From a bacterium BMS3Bbin14 (GTDB lineage: Bacteria > Desulfobacterota > Desulfobulbia > Desulfobulbales > Desulfobulbaceae), in assembly GCA_002897615.1 (NCBI GenBank), contig BDTX01000025.1, forward strand, positions 1 through 64,000: 64,000 nt of DNA, read 5' to 3'. The notes below the pieces were generated by a model. It saw only the letters and a list, made by a program, of their open reading frames with translations. It ran no database searches and was not told the DNA's origin. Below are positions 25,449-32,552 of this stretch, piece after piece (the stretch's first letter is position 1; each line of letters begins with the position of its first letter). Position numbers and translations under genes: made by a program.

Positions 25449-26813
25449 TTACCGCTTTATCTTGGCAGGGATTTTCTTGACAATGACTTTCAGATTGGCA
25501 GCCGGATCACCCGGGGCCAGATCGGCTTTTGTCAGGAATAATTCCGTGTGTCCATGACACGCATTGCAGGAACGATTCTGCGGTGTATCCAGCTGGATGC
25601 TGTGAATCGAGGCCGAGTTCCATGTCGGCAGGGCGTCATAATTGGAAACGAGATCCTTGGGACCGGGCGCACCTTTCAACACCGCCTGAAAATAACGGAA
25701 GGAGGCCAGGGTATCCTTTTTCATAGGAGTATGGCGAACCAGGTTATATTTATAGGGGTTGGCTGGACTTCGATCGATATTTCTACCGATTTTGAAAGTG
25801 AACAGCGGATCCGACGGAAAAATAACCGTGGGATTCTTGCCAGCTTGTTTGAAATCCAGGGAAACGTGGCAATTTGTGCAGTTGAAATATTTATTGGCAT
25901 GACAGACCGCACAGGCGACAGTCCCGGCCTTGTGGGCGTTGTGCATGGCGATTTTGGAACGGCCGGGCTTGGCGGCATCGGGATGACACTGGGTACAGCG
26001 GACGGTCTTGACCGCATAGTAGCGGTTGACGCCCTTCGGCTCGGTCTTGTGGAGCTCACCGGCCTTATGGCAATCAACACAGCTCATCTGTCCTTTTTCA
26101 TAATGGACATCGGCGGTGGCGCCCAGTTTACCCATATATTCACCGGCGAAGCGGGAACCATGGCAGGCATAACAGGTTTTGTCCATGGGCGGAGTTTTCA
26201 TGAACTCGTGACGGTTGAGCAGGCCACCTTTCGCAACGGCGGGCCAGGCAACATGACAGCTGCCGCAACTGGCATGACAGTTTGCACAGTCAAGCGCCCA
26301 GGCTGCCGGCAGCAGGGTATTAGCCATTTTATGAGGTTTGATTATCGTGCCGACAATGTCGGAAATCCCGTTTAACCTGTAGTGCATGGAATTCTTGTAA
26401 GAAGCGGCTATACTGTCATGACACTCCCCGCAGACCCCGCTGCCGTTCTTTTCCGAAGGATCCTTGACCAGACCCTTGTGGGCTTTATCCTTGTCGCTGA
26501 CATTCTGCCCCTTATGACAGTTGATACAACCTATTTCGCCGTGAACCGAGTTGACGAAATCCTTGGAAACACCATACGTATCCCGGCCCCTCACCTGAGG
26601 AGCAGAAACGCCTCAGCCCGCTATCGCTGAGGCACTGCTGGCGGAAGCCGCTCCGTATCTGTCCATTGCCTCCAGGTCTGTATGACACTTGATACAGGCG
26701 CTGCTCGAAGTCGCCTCTTGAGCGTTAAGCTGACCTCCGGGACTCATAATGCAGGCAAAACCCAAAAGAGATGCCGCTACCAGAGCCAATCTGTTCTTTT
26801 TCTTCATCCTCAT
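25449..26813 (-). CDS. Exported 11-heme cytochrome c with in-frame UGA (putative selenocysteine)
   Basis: 454 codons from ATG at 26813 (AGGAGG upstream) if UGA at 26613-26615 is read as residue 67. The part before UGA holds the signal peptide (KNRLALVAASLLGFACIMSPGG) and heme site 1 (CIKCH). The part after it, in the same frame, holds ten more CxxCH sites (CINCH, CGECH, CANCH, CGSCH, CYACH, CVDCH, CTQCH, CAVCH, CTNCH, CNACH). Neither piece is sensible alone: the downstream one, from GTG at 26594, would lack the export signal c-type cytochromes need. A hairpin fitting bacterial SECIS rules follows the UGA. Selenoproteins are frequent in Desulfobacterota. A nonsense mutation or sequence error is the alternative. 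It leads an operon with two rhodaneses and probably carries electrons in the periplasm. Confidence 0.75.
26586..26615 (-). promoter_or_regulatory. Bacterial SECIS-like hairpin after the in-frame UGA
   Basis: Read on the minus strand, 16 nt separate UGA from a 4-nt apical loop AGGU. The loop is closed by GCUCCUC/GAGGGGC (seven pairs, one G-U), and pairing resumes beyond one mismatch with about five weaker pairs. Known bacterial SECIS elements have the loop 16-37 nt from UGA and a G in its first two bases; both hold here. A competing 8-bp hairpin (GCCTCAGC/GCTGAGGC, 26610-26633) includes the UGA itself. Confidence 0.6.
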
Positions 26814-26985
26814 TGCTCCTCCTGATGATGTTTTCGTTGTTGCCCTTTTCCTCGGCCAAGAAGCTGGCAAGACAACGACCGTTTCTCCCTGGACGAGGAA
26901 AACATATAGATAATATTACCACGTTGTAGATCTTTGCACATGTGGCAAATTGTCGCAGTCTCGAAAAGATTCAATAAAATCCAGA

Positions 26986-27807
26986 TCAATCAACAGGTGT
27001 GGATACGGCTTTGCAAAGGGAGTGATCATTTTCGGCAACAAGGCTCACCCGTACCGTTCCACCCAGTGGATGCCGGTCTACGTACATGGAGCAGCCATAG
27101 GCCTGACGCAGATAATCGGGCGTGAGAATTTCTTCAGGCGGACCGATTGCCAGCCCCCGCCCTTCTTTAATCAGCAGGACACGACCGGCGAACATGGCCG
27201 CCAGGTTGAGATCGTGGGACACCATGATGACGGTCATGCCTTCCGCTTTAAGAAGGCGGTGCAGGAGCTGCATGATCGCGAGCTGATGGGCGGGGTCCAG
27301 AGCCGCGGTCGGCTCGTCAAGGAGCATAATCCGCGGTTGCTGGCAGATGGCGCGGGCAATCATGACCCGCTGGCGTTCGCCCCCGGAAAGCTGATCGAGC
27401 CGGCGGGCGGCCAGATGGTCCACCTGGGTAAAGGCCATGGCCTGCCGGGCAATGTCAAAATCATGCCGCCGTTCCCGCTCCAGCAGACCCAGATGCGGGG
27501 CGCGGCCCATGAGCACCGTTTCCTCCACGGTAAAGGGAAAATCCGGGTTCAGTTGCTGCGTGACCAGGGCCACGGTGGCGGCCAGCTGCCGCCTGGAGTA
27601 TGCGGCCAGGGGACGGCCCAGAACCCGCAGCTCTCCCGATGCCGGAGAGATCAGGCCGGCCATGACCTTCAAAAGCGTGGTTTTCCCGGCGCCGTTGGGA
27701 CCGATAACGGCCAGGAAATCCCCCTGCTCCGCCGCGCAGGAGAGATCGGTGATGATCTCCCGGCGGCCGGCTCGAACCCGCAACCCTGAAACGGCTACAG
27801 CTTTCAC
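26986..27807 (-). CDS. btuD: Cobalamin ABC transporter ATP-binding protein
   Basis: 273 residues. Walker A GPNGAGKTT, Q-loop (VTQQLNPDFPF), signature LSGGERQRVMIARAI, Walker B IMLLDEPTAALD and switch His in VSHDLN are all intact. It is of the FecE/BtuD/HmuV type. It overlaps the permease by four bases and ends the operon that starts behind a cobalamin riboswitch, which is why B12 rather than iron-siderophore is preferred as substrate. Confidence 0.88.
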   Translation of the reverse strand: MKAVAVSGLRVRAGRREIITDLSCAAEQGDFLAVIGPNGAGKTTLLKVMAGLISPASGELRVLGRPLAAYSRRQLAATVALVTQQLNPDFPFTVEETVLMGRAPHLGLLERERRHDFDIARQAMAFTQVDHLAARRLDQLSGGERQRVMIARAICQQPRIMLLDEPTAALDPAHQLAIMQLLHRLLKAEGMTVIMVSHDLNLAAMFAGRVLLIKEGRGLAIGPPEEILTPDYLRQAYGCSMYVDRHPLGGTVRVSLVAENDHSLCKAVSTPVD

Positions 27808-28814
27808 GTCCTGGACCTCCAGAGCAGAAAGACAAAAAGCGGGGCGCCGACCAGGGCGGTAATGACCCCGACCGGCATCTCGCCGCCGGCCGGCAAAGCC
27901 CGGGCCAGGAGGTCGCAGAGCACCAGGTAGGCTCCTCCGCCCAGGATACAGGCCGGGACCAGGATCCGGTGGTCCGGTCCCAGCAGGAGGCGGAAAAAAT
28001 GGGGGACCAGCAGGCCGACAAAGCCGACCAGCCCGGATTGACTCACAACCAGGCTCACCATAAAAGATGTCGTCCCCAACAGGACCCAGGTGAGACGCTG
28101 CACATGAACGCCCAGGGCGGCGGCGGATTCCTGGCCGGTAAGCAGCAGATTCATGGGCCGGGCCAGGATCAGGATCAGGAAAAAACAGGCCGGCAGGGGC
28201 AGAAGCAGCCAGAGCCGTCCCGGCTCTGCCATGGAGAGGTCGCCCATCAGCCAGAACAGGATATGCTGCACCTGCGAACCGCGGGACAGGGAAAGGAGAA
28301 ACATGATGCAGGCGGAACAGAAGGCATTCAGCATCACGCCGGCCAGCAGGAGAAAATCACTCCGGCCGCCTCCCCTGGTTCGGGCCAGCAGCAGGACCGT
28401 AGCCATAACCAGCATGGCACCGGCAAAGGCGAGCAGCGTGACGCCGGGGAACATGGCCAGGCCGAAAAACATGCCGAGGATGGCGCCGACGGCGGCCCCG
28501 CCGGAAATACCGAGGATATAGGGTTCGGCCAGGGGATTGCCGAGCCGGGCCTGGAAGACCAGACCGCCCAGGGAAAGAGTGGCCCCCACTGCCGCGGCCA
28601 GCACGGCCCGGGGCAGGCGGATCCGCCAGAGAATCGTTTGCACGACGGCGGCCTTGCCGCCCCCGCCGGAAAACGATGCCAGCACATCGGCAATGCCCAG
28701 GCCGGATGAACCCTCCAACAGGGAGGCAACCATGGACAGCAGCAGGATCAAGCCGAGCAAAGGGACAATAAACAGCAATCTGCGGGAGAGGGAACTATGG
28801 CTTTGGAACAACAT
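27804..28814 (-). CDS. btuC: Cobalamin ABC transporter permease (FecCD/BtuC family)
   Basis: 336 residues from ATG at 28814, where the membrane protein begins (SRRLLFIVPLLGLILLLSMVASL); the longer frame upstream runs through btuF. About ten transmembrane helices, the RLPRAVLAAAVGATLSLGGLVFQARLGNPLAEPYILGISGGAAVGA signature in pieces, and the GLVGFVGLLVPHFFRLLLGPDHR region that docks the ATPase. It overlaps btuF by 20 nt and btuD by four. Confidence 0.9.
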   Translation of the reverse strand: MLFQSHSSLSRRLLFIVPLLGLILLLSMVASLLEGSSGLGIADVLASFSGGGGKAAVVQTILWRIRLPRAVLAAAVGATLSLGGLVFQARLGNPLAEPYILGISGGAAVGAILGMFFGLAMFPGVTLLAFAGAMLVMATVLLLARTRGGGRSDFLLLAGVMLNAFCSACIMFLLSLSRGSQVQHILFWLMGDLSMAEPGRLWLLLPLPACFFLILILARPMNLLLTGQESAAALGVHVQRLTWVLLGTTSFMVSLVVSQSGLVGFVGLLVPHFFRLLLGPDHRILVPACILGGGAYLVLCDLLARALPAGGEMPVGVITALVGAPLFVFLLWRSRT

Positions 28815-29718
28815 GGCCCCCGGGGTAAAAGATATCCGCCAGGCGAACCAGCCCGTCAACCAGCCGCGGGCCGGGGCGGTCGAACAGGGCGGCATCGACC
28901 ACAAAGAGACGGCCCTGCCGTACCGCCGGGATCTGCGGCCATTGCCGCCACCCGGCCTTCAATTGTTTTTCCGTGTAACCACCGGCCATGGAGGCAATGA
29001 TGACTACATCGGGCTGCATGGCCAGCATGTCCTCCCAGGAAAAACGGGGATAAGCGGTCGGCCCGGCCGCCAGATTGATCCCGCCGGCGCGGGTAATAAG
29101 CCGGTCGATAAAGGTCCCGGAACCGGCCGAAACAATGGGGGAGGCGTCAATCTGAAAAAATACCCTGGGCCGGTCAGCGGCGCCGGCGACCCGCCGAGCC
29201 ACTGCGGCCATTTTCCGCTTCATGGCCGCGACGATCCCGGCGGCCTTTTTTTCAGCGTGGAGCAGACTGCCAAGCAGGCGGACCGAATCCATGATTGCCG
29301 GCAGAGTCTGCGGGTCCAGGGCAAAAACAGGGATATTCAGCTCTGCGAGCCGGCGGACCAGGTCTGCGGGATTGCCGTCCCGGGCCGCCAAACAGAGATC
29401 GGGGCGCAGGGCCACAATCCGTTCAAGGTCCGGGTTGACGTAGCTGCCGACCCGGGGCAGCGCCGCCGCGGCCGGCGGTTCTTTGGCATAGAGCGTCACC
29501 CCGACCAGGAGAGCGCCGCGCCCCAGGTCAAAGACCTCCTCGGTGATGCTGGGCATTAAAGAGACAACCCGCCGGGGACGATCCGGCACCCGCACGGATC
29601 GTCCCACCTGGTCCACCACCAGGCGGACCGCTCCGGCCCGGACCGCCGCTGCCGGGGCTGTGAGCGGAAGGATGAGAAGAAGCAGGACAACGCCGGCCGA
29701 CAGTGATCCGTTTTTCAT
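28795..29718 (-). CDS. btuF: Periplasmic cobalamin-binding protein
   Basis: 307 residues from ATG at 29718, which overlaps the tonB stop (ATGA). Signal peptide (SLSAGVVLLLLILPLTAPAAA), then the helical-backbone metal-receptor fold of class III binding proteins: RRVVSLMPSITEEVFDLG, VGSYVNPDLERIVALRPDLCLA and a C-terminal QPDVVIIAS / FDRPGPRLVDGLVRLADIFYP. The SITE-like segment in the first lobe resembles BtuF. Substrate assignment relies mainly on the upstream riboswitch. Confidence 0.87.
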   Translation of the reverse strand: MKNGSLSAGVVLLLLILPLTAPAAAVRAGAVRLVVDQVGRSVRVPDRPRRVVSLMPSITEEVFDLGRGALLVGVTLYAKEPPAAAALPRVGSYVNPDLERIVALRPDLCLAARDGNPADLVRRLAELNIPVFALDPQTLPAIMDSVRLLGSLLHAEKKAAGIVAAMKRKMAAVARRVAGAADRPRVFFQIDASPIVSAGSGTFIDRLITRAGGINLAAGPTAYPRFSWEDMLAMQPDVVIIASMAGGYTEKQLKAGWRQWPQIPAVRQGRLFVVDAALFDRPGPRLVDGLVRLADIFYPGGHVVPKP

Positions 29719-30458
29719 GGTGCTCTCTGCAAAACAAAATGTACCGGCACCAGGACCTCCATCGCCACCGACAGACCGTCCTTCGTTCCCGGAATAAAAC
29801 GCCATTTTTCAACCGCTTCCAGGGCAGCCTCGTCCAGGAGAGGATAGGAGCTGCCGGTCCGGACGGACACGGCTCCCACCGTACCGTCCTCTTTCACCTC
29901 GACGGCCAGGAGCACCGTTCCCTGCCAGCCCCGGCGGCGGGCCAGGCGGGGATATTCAGGCGCCGGATTCAAATCATAAGCGGGTTCGGCCCGGCGGACA
30001 ACGCCGGCCGCCGACTTCTGCGCCGCGAGATCGGCGCCCGCCCCGGTCCCAGAAACGGACTTGCGCGCCTCCGTCTTTTGTTTTTCCTGCCGGCGCAACG
30101 ATCTCGCTTCGGCGGACCTTGACGCAATCTCTTTTTTAACCGGTTCCGGAATCACCTTTTTCCGTTCATCCGCCGCCTTGGGCCGCAACGGTTTCACCGG
30201 TTCAGGATGTTTCATCGGTTCAGGGCGTTTCACCGGCGGCTTCACCACCTTTTCCGGTTTTTTTATCACCGCCGGGGCGGCGATCTTGACTGCGGCAGGC
30301 CCCGTCTCCCGTTCCGGCGCGGCCCGGACAAGGCTTACGGTCACCTCCCGCACGGCAGGGATCCGCGGCGGAGAATCCGGCCCGGACGGCAGCCGCAGGC
30401 GCAAAAACAGGACATGGCAGACCAGGGCCAGCACCAGGGCCGGGAGCAACCGCTGCAC
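29715..30458 (-). CDS. tonB: TonB energy-transducing protein
   Basis: 247 residues. N-terminal signal anchor (LLPALVLALVCHVLFL), a long Pro/Lys/Glu-rich spacer (about 55-150; repeated KPEKVVKPPVKRPEPMKHPEPVKPL), and a C-terminal TonB domain (NPAPEYPRLARRRGWQGTVLLAVEVKEDGTV...ALEAVEKWRF.P). It spans the periplasm to power outer-membrane receptors. It is encoded with its own ExbB/ExbD and B12 transport genes, so it is probably dedicated to cobalamin uptake; no receptor gene is present in the window. Confidence 0.93.
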   Translation of the reverse strand: MQRLLPALVLALVCHVLFLRLRLPSGPDSPPRIPAVREVTVSLVRAAPERETGPAAVKIAAPAVIKKPEKVVKPPVKRPEPMKHPEPVKPLRPKAADERKKVIPEPVKKEIASRSAEARSLRRQEKQKTEARKSVSGTGAGADLAAQKSAAGVVRRAEPAYDLNPAPEYPRLARRRGWQGTVLLAVEVKEDGTVGAVSVRTGSSYPLLDEAALEAVEKWRFIPGTKDGLSVAMEVLVPVHFVLQRAP

Positions 30459-30461
30459 GGC

Positions 30462-30881
30462 TTACCTCTTCTGCTCTGCCTGCAGCGACAGGGCGGAGAT
30501 GCCGGCAGCGTTGATCCGGTCAAGCACCCGATAAAGTTGCTGGTAGGAAACGGTCTTGTCGACAAAAATCAAGACCGCCGGTTTAGCGCCCCCCCTGCCG
30601 GCCTTCTGTCGCAGCCTGGTTTCCAACCCGGCAAGCGTCACTTTTTCCTTGTTCAGGTAAACGACCGCCCGGCCGCCCCGGTCCACTACCGATACGGACA
30701 AAGACGATTCCGGGGCTCGGACGGTGCGGGTCGAAACCGGCAGGTCCACATTCATTCCCCGCTGCACCGCCATGGACAGCATGGCGTAGATAAAGAAAAC
30801 CAGCAGCAGGAAGACGATATCGATCAGCGGTACCATCTCGATACGCACCGGCCGGGTTATGACGCGCTTACCGATTTTCAT
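30462..30881 (-). CDS. exbD: ExbD biopolymer transport protein
   Basis: 139 residues. One N-terminal helix with the proton-path Asp (EMVPLIDIVFLLLVFFIYAM) and a periplasmic domain (KPAVLIFVDKTVSYQQLYRVLDRINAAGI). It is the partner of ExbB and TonB. Its start overlaps the exbB stop by four bases and it is followed after three by tonB. Confidence 0.94.
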   Translation of the reverse strand: MKIGKRVITRPVRIEMVPLIDIVFLLLVFFIYAMLSMAVQRGMNVDLPVSTRTVRAPESSLSVSVVDRGGRAVVYLNKEKVTLAGLETRLRQKAGRGGAKPAVLIFVDKTVSYQQLYRVLDRINAAGISALSLQAEQKR

Positions 30882-31519
30882 GCCGCGTCCCGCTCCGTTT
30901 TTTTACCGTTTTCGGCGACTGCACGCTCACTGGCCAGCTCCAGGCCGGTGGCGTACTTTTCCATCTCATGACAGGCGTGGTCGATACGGCTGTTGAAATA
31001 ATTGTAGGGAAAAACCGAGGCAATGGCAATGCCAAGCCCGGCCGCCGTCGTGATCAGGGCCTGGGCTATGCCGCCGGTCACCGCCCTGGGGTCTTGCAGG
31101 CCGGACATCCCCAGGACCTTAAACGAAGTGATGATGCCGAGTACCGTCCCGAAAATGCCCAGCAGCGGCGACACGGTGATCATGGTGTCAAGCACCCCCA
31201 TAAACCGCCGCATCTCCCTGATCTGCTGCTCGGCTTCAGCCTCCATGGCCTTGCCCATATCAAAATCCCGGTGCAGAATACCGGAGACCAGCACCCGGAT
31301 CACATAATTAGGGCTGCCCTCCGTCCGCTGCCTGATCTGTTCCCACTGTCCCCTGGCGGCCAGCCCGAGGACCTCACCGGGTAAACCGCGGCTTCGCTGC
31401 CAAAAGGCGCCCAGCCAGAACATGGTCCGCTCCAGGATAACAACCAGGGCAAGAAAAGAACAGGCCAGCAGCGGCCACATAACCGGACCGCCGCTCTGAA
31501 ACACTTCCCAGATTCGCAT
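30878..31519 (-). CDS. exbB: ExbB/TolQ-family proton channel protein
   Basis: 213 residues from ATG at 31519. Three membrane helices: MWPLLACSFLALVVILERTMFW near the N-terminus, then the MotA/TolQ/ExbB core MGVLDTMITVSPLLGIFGTVLGIITSF and AQALITTAAGLGIAIASVFPYN. The longer open frame to 31786 runs through the riboswitch and terminator and is not coding. As the first gene behind the riboswitch, it is the direct target of B12 control. Confidence 0.94.
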   Translation of the reverse strand: MRIWEVFQSGGPVMWPLLACSFLALVVILERTMFWLGAFWQRSRGLPGEVLGLAARGQWEQIRQRTEGSPNYVIRVLVSGILHRDFDMGKAMEAEAEQQIREMRRFMGVLDTMITVSPLLGIFGTVLGIITSFKVLGMSGLQDPRAVTGGIAQALITTAAGLGIAIASVFPYNYFNSRIDHACHEMEKYATGLELASERAVAENGKKTERDAA

Positions 31520-31542
31520 GATAAATTTCCGTTTAGCAAAAA

Positions 31543-31581
31543 TAAAAAAAACCCCGGACCGATTATTATCGATCCGGGGTC
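31543..31581 (-). terminator. Expression-platform terminator of the B12 riboswitch
   Basis: A 13-bp stem (ACCCCGGATCGAT with near-perfect complement, 31551-31580) and a short AATA loop followed by TTTTTTTATT on the minus strand. It sits between the aptamer and exbB, 24 nt before the start codon, so folding it would stop the operon's transcription when B12 is bound. Confidence 0.9.
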
Positions 31582-31639
31582 CCTGATTTTCCCGCAGATT
31601 CGTCGTCAGCAGTCCCTGGTCCACGGAGTTCTGCTGTAT

Positions 31640-31825
31640 TTTTTTCAGGCAGGTCTTCTGACTTTCCCACCCTGGCAGCGGCCTTCCCGTTGCGCCTCGG
31701 CACAACAGTGACACTCTCGACTGCCAGGGTCTTTTCTTTCCCGAAGAAAGAGGGATTACAGCGGCGGGTCCGTCCCCGATTTGCACGGGGTTCCCTTTTC
31801 ATCCGTCCCGGCGGAACCTGAAAAA
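31640..31825 (-). ncRNA. Cobalamin (AdoCbl) riboswitch
   Basis: The minus strand shows the conserved pieces in order: GGTTCC-type P1 side, GTGCAAATCGGGGACGG, the B12-box run GGACCCGCCGCTGTAA, a peripheral stem with the TTGTGCCGAGGCGC region, and the downstream box AGTCAGAAGACCTGCCTG. The terminator at 31543-31581 follows. It controls exbB-exbD-tonB-btuFCD. The divergent cytochrome gene (32045) starts on the other side. Confidence 0.95.
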
Positions 31826-32044
31826 CTCTGTAATTTTATTAAGTATGATCTTTTGTTGAGTACAATAAAATGGCGGCCGAGTCAATTTCTTTATTTCCGA
31901 AAAACCGAGTCGCAACTGGCTGGTAAAATTGACAGACCCGCCGGTAGCAGGTATAAATTAATCAAGGGTAAATTTCAGTGTTCGGCAAGCTCCATTACCC
32001 GCTGCCGGCACTTGTTTCCGTCATCTTTTCCAGCAGGTATGATT

Positions 32045-32551
32045 ATGACCGGCGGGTTGTTGTTGACTCTCAGACACCACGGCCTCTTTCTTACTCTGAC
32101 CGGCACCTTCTTCTGTCTTGCGGTCCTGATTTCGACTCCATCCCTTGCCGGACAGCAGGGACCGGCAGCAAGATATATCGGCTCCAGGGCCTGCCGGCCC
32201 TGCCACAAAAAAGAATATGCCAGCTTTACCAAGTATGCCCAAAAAAGCAAATCATACCAGTCCATTGAACGACTCAAAAAAGGTCTGAGCAAAGATGATC
32301 TTAAAAAGTGTTACGGTTGCCATACAACGGGTTACGGCAAGCCCGGCGGCTTTATCAGCGTTGAAAAGACTCCGGGGCTGAAAAACGACGGCTGCGAGGT
32401 CTGTCACGGGCCGGGCTCAATCCACGCCAAAACCCAAGACCCCGCCGCCATCAAAAGTAACCTGACCAGGAAAGATTGCGAAGTCTGCCATATCTCGGCC
32501 CGGATCAAGGCCTTCAGGTACACGCCGCTTATCCATGGCGGGGGCCATTGA
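32045..32551 (+). CDS. Exported tetraheme cytochrome c (c554-like)
   Basis: 168 residues from ATG at 32045, with AGCAGG six nt upstream; ATG at 32039 is equally in frame. A signal peptide (HGLFLTLTGTFFCLAVLISTPSLAG) is followed by four heme sites: CRPCH, CYGCH, CEVCH and CEVCH. The YIGSRACRPCHKKEYASFTKYAQKSKSY and KNDGCEVCHGPGSIH stretches are typical of the cytochrome c554/c-prime-like family. The stop lies one base before the start of the heme-containing hybrid kinase, so the two are probably co-translated. The cytochrome may feed redox information or electrons to the kinase sensor. Confidence 0.9.
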   Translation: MTGGLLLTLRHHGLFLTLTGTFFCLAVLISTPSLAGQQGPAARYIGSRACRPCHKKEYASFTKYAQKSKSYQSIERLKKGLSKDDLKKCYGCHTTGYGKPGGFISVEKTPGLKNDGCEVCHGPGSIHAKTQDPAAIKSNLTRKDCEVCHISARIKAFRYTPLIHGGGH

Positions 32552-32552
32552 C

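Noticed and set aside
30878-31786. 302-codon version of exbB
   Set aside because: The extra N-terminal part is the B12 riboswitch and its terminator; the protein family starts at 31519.
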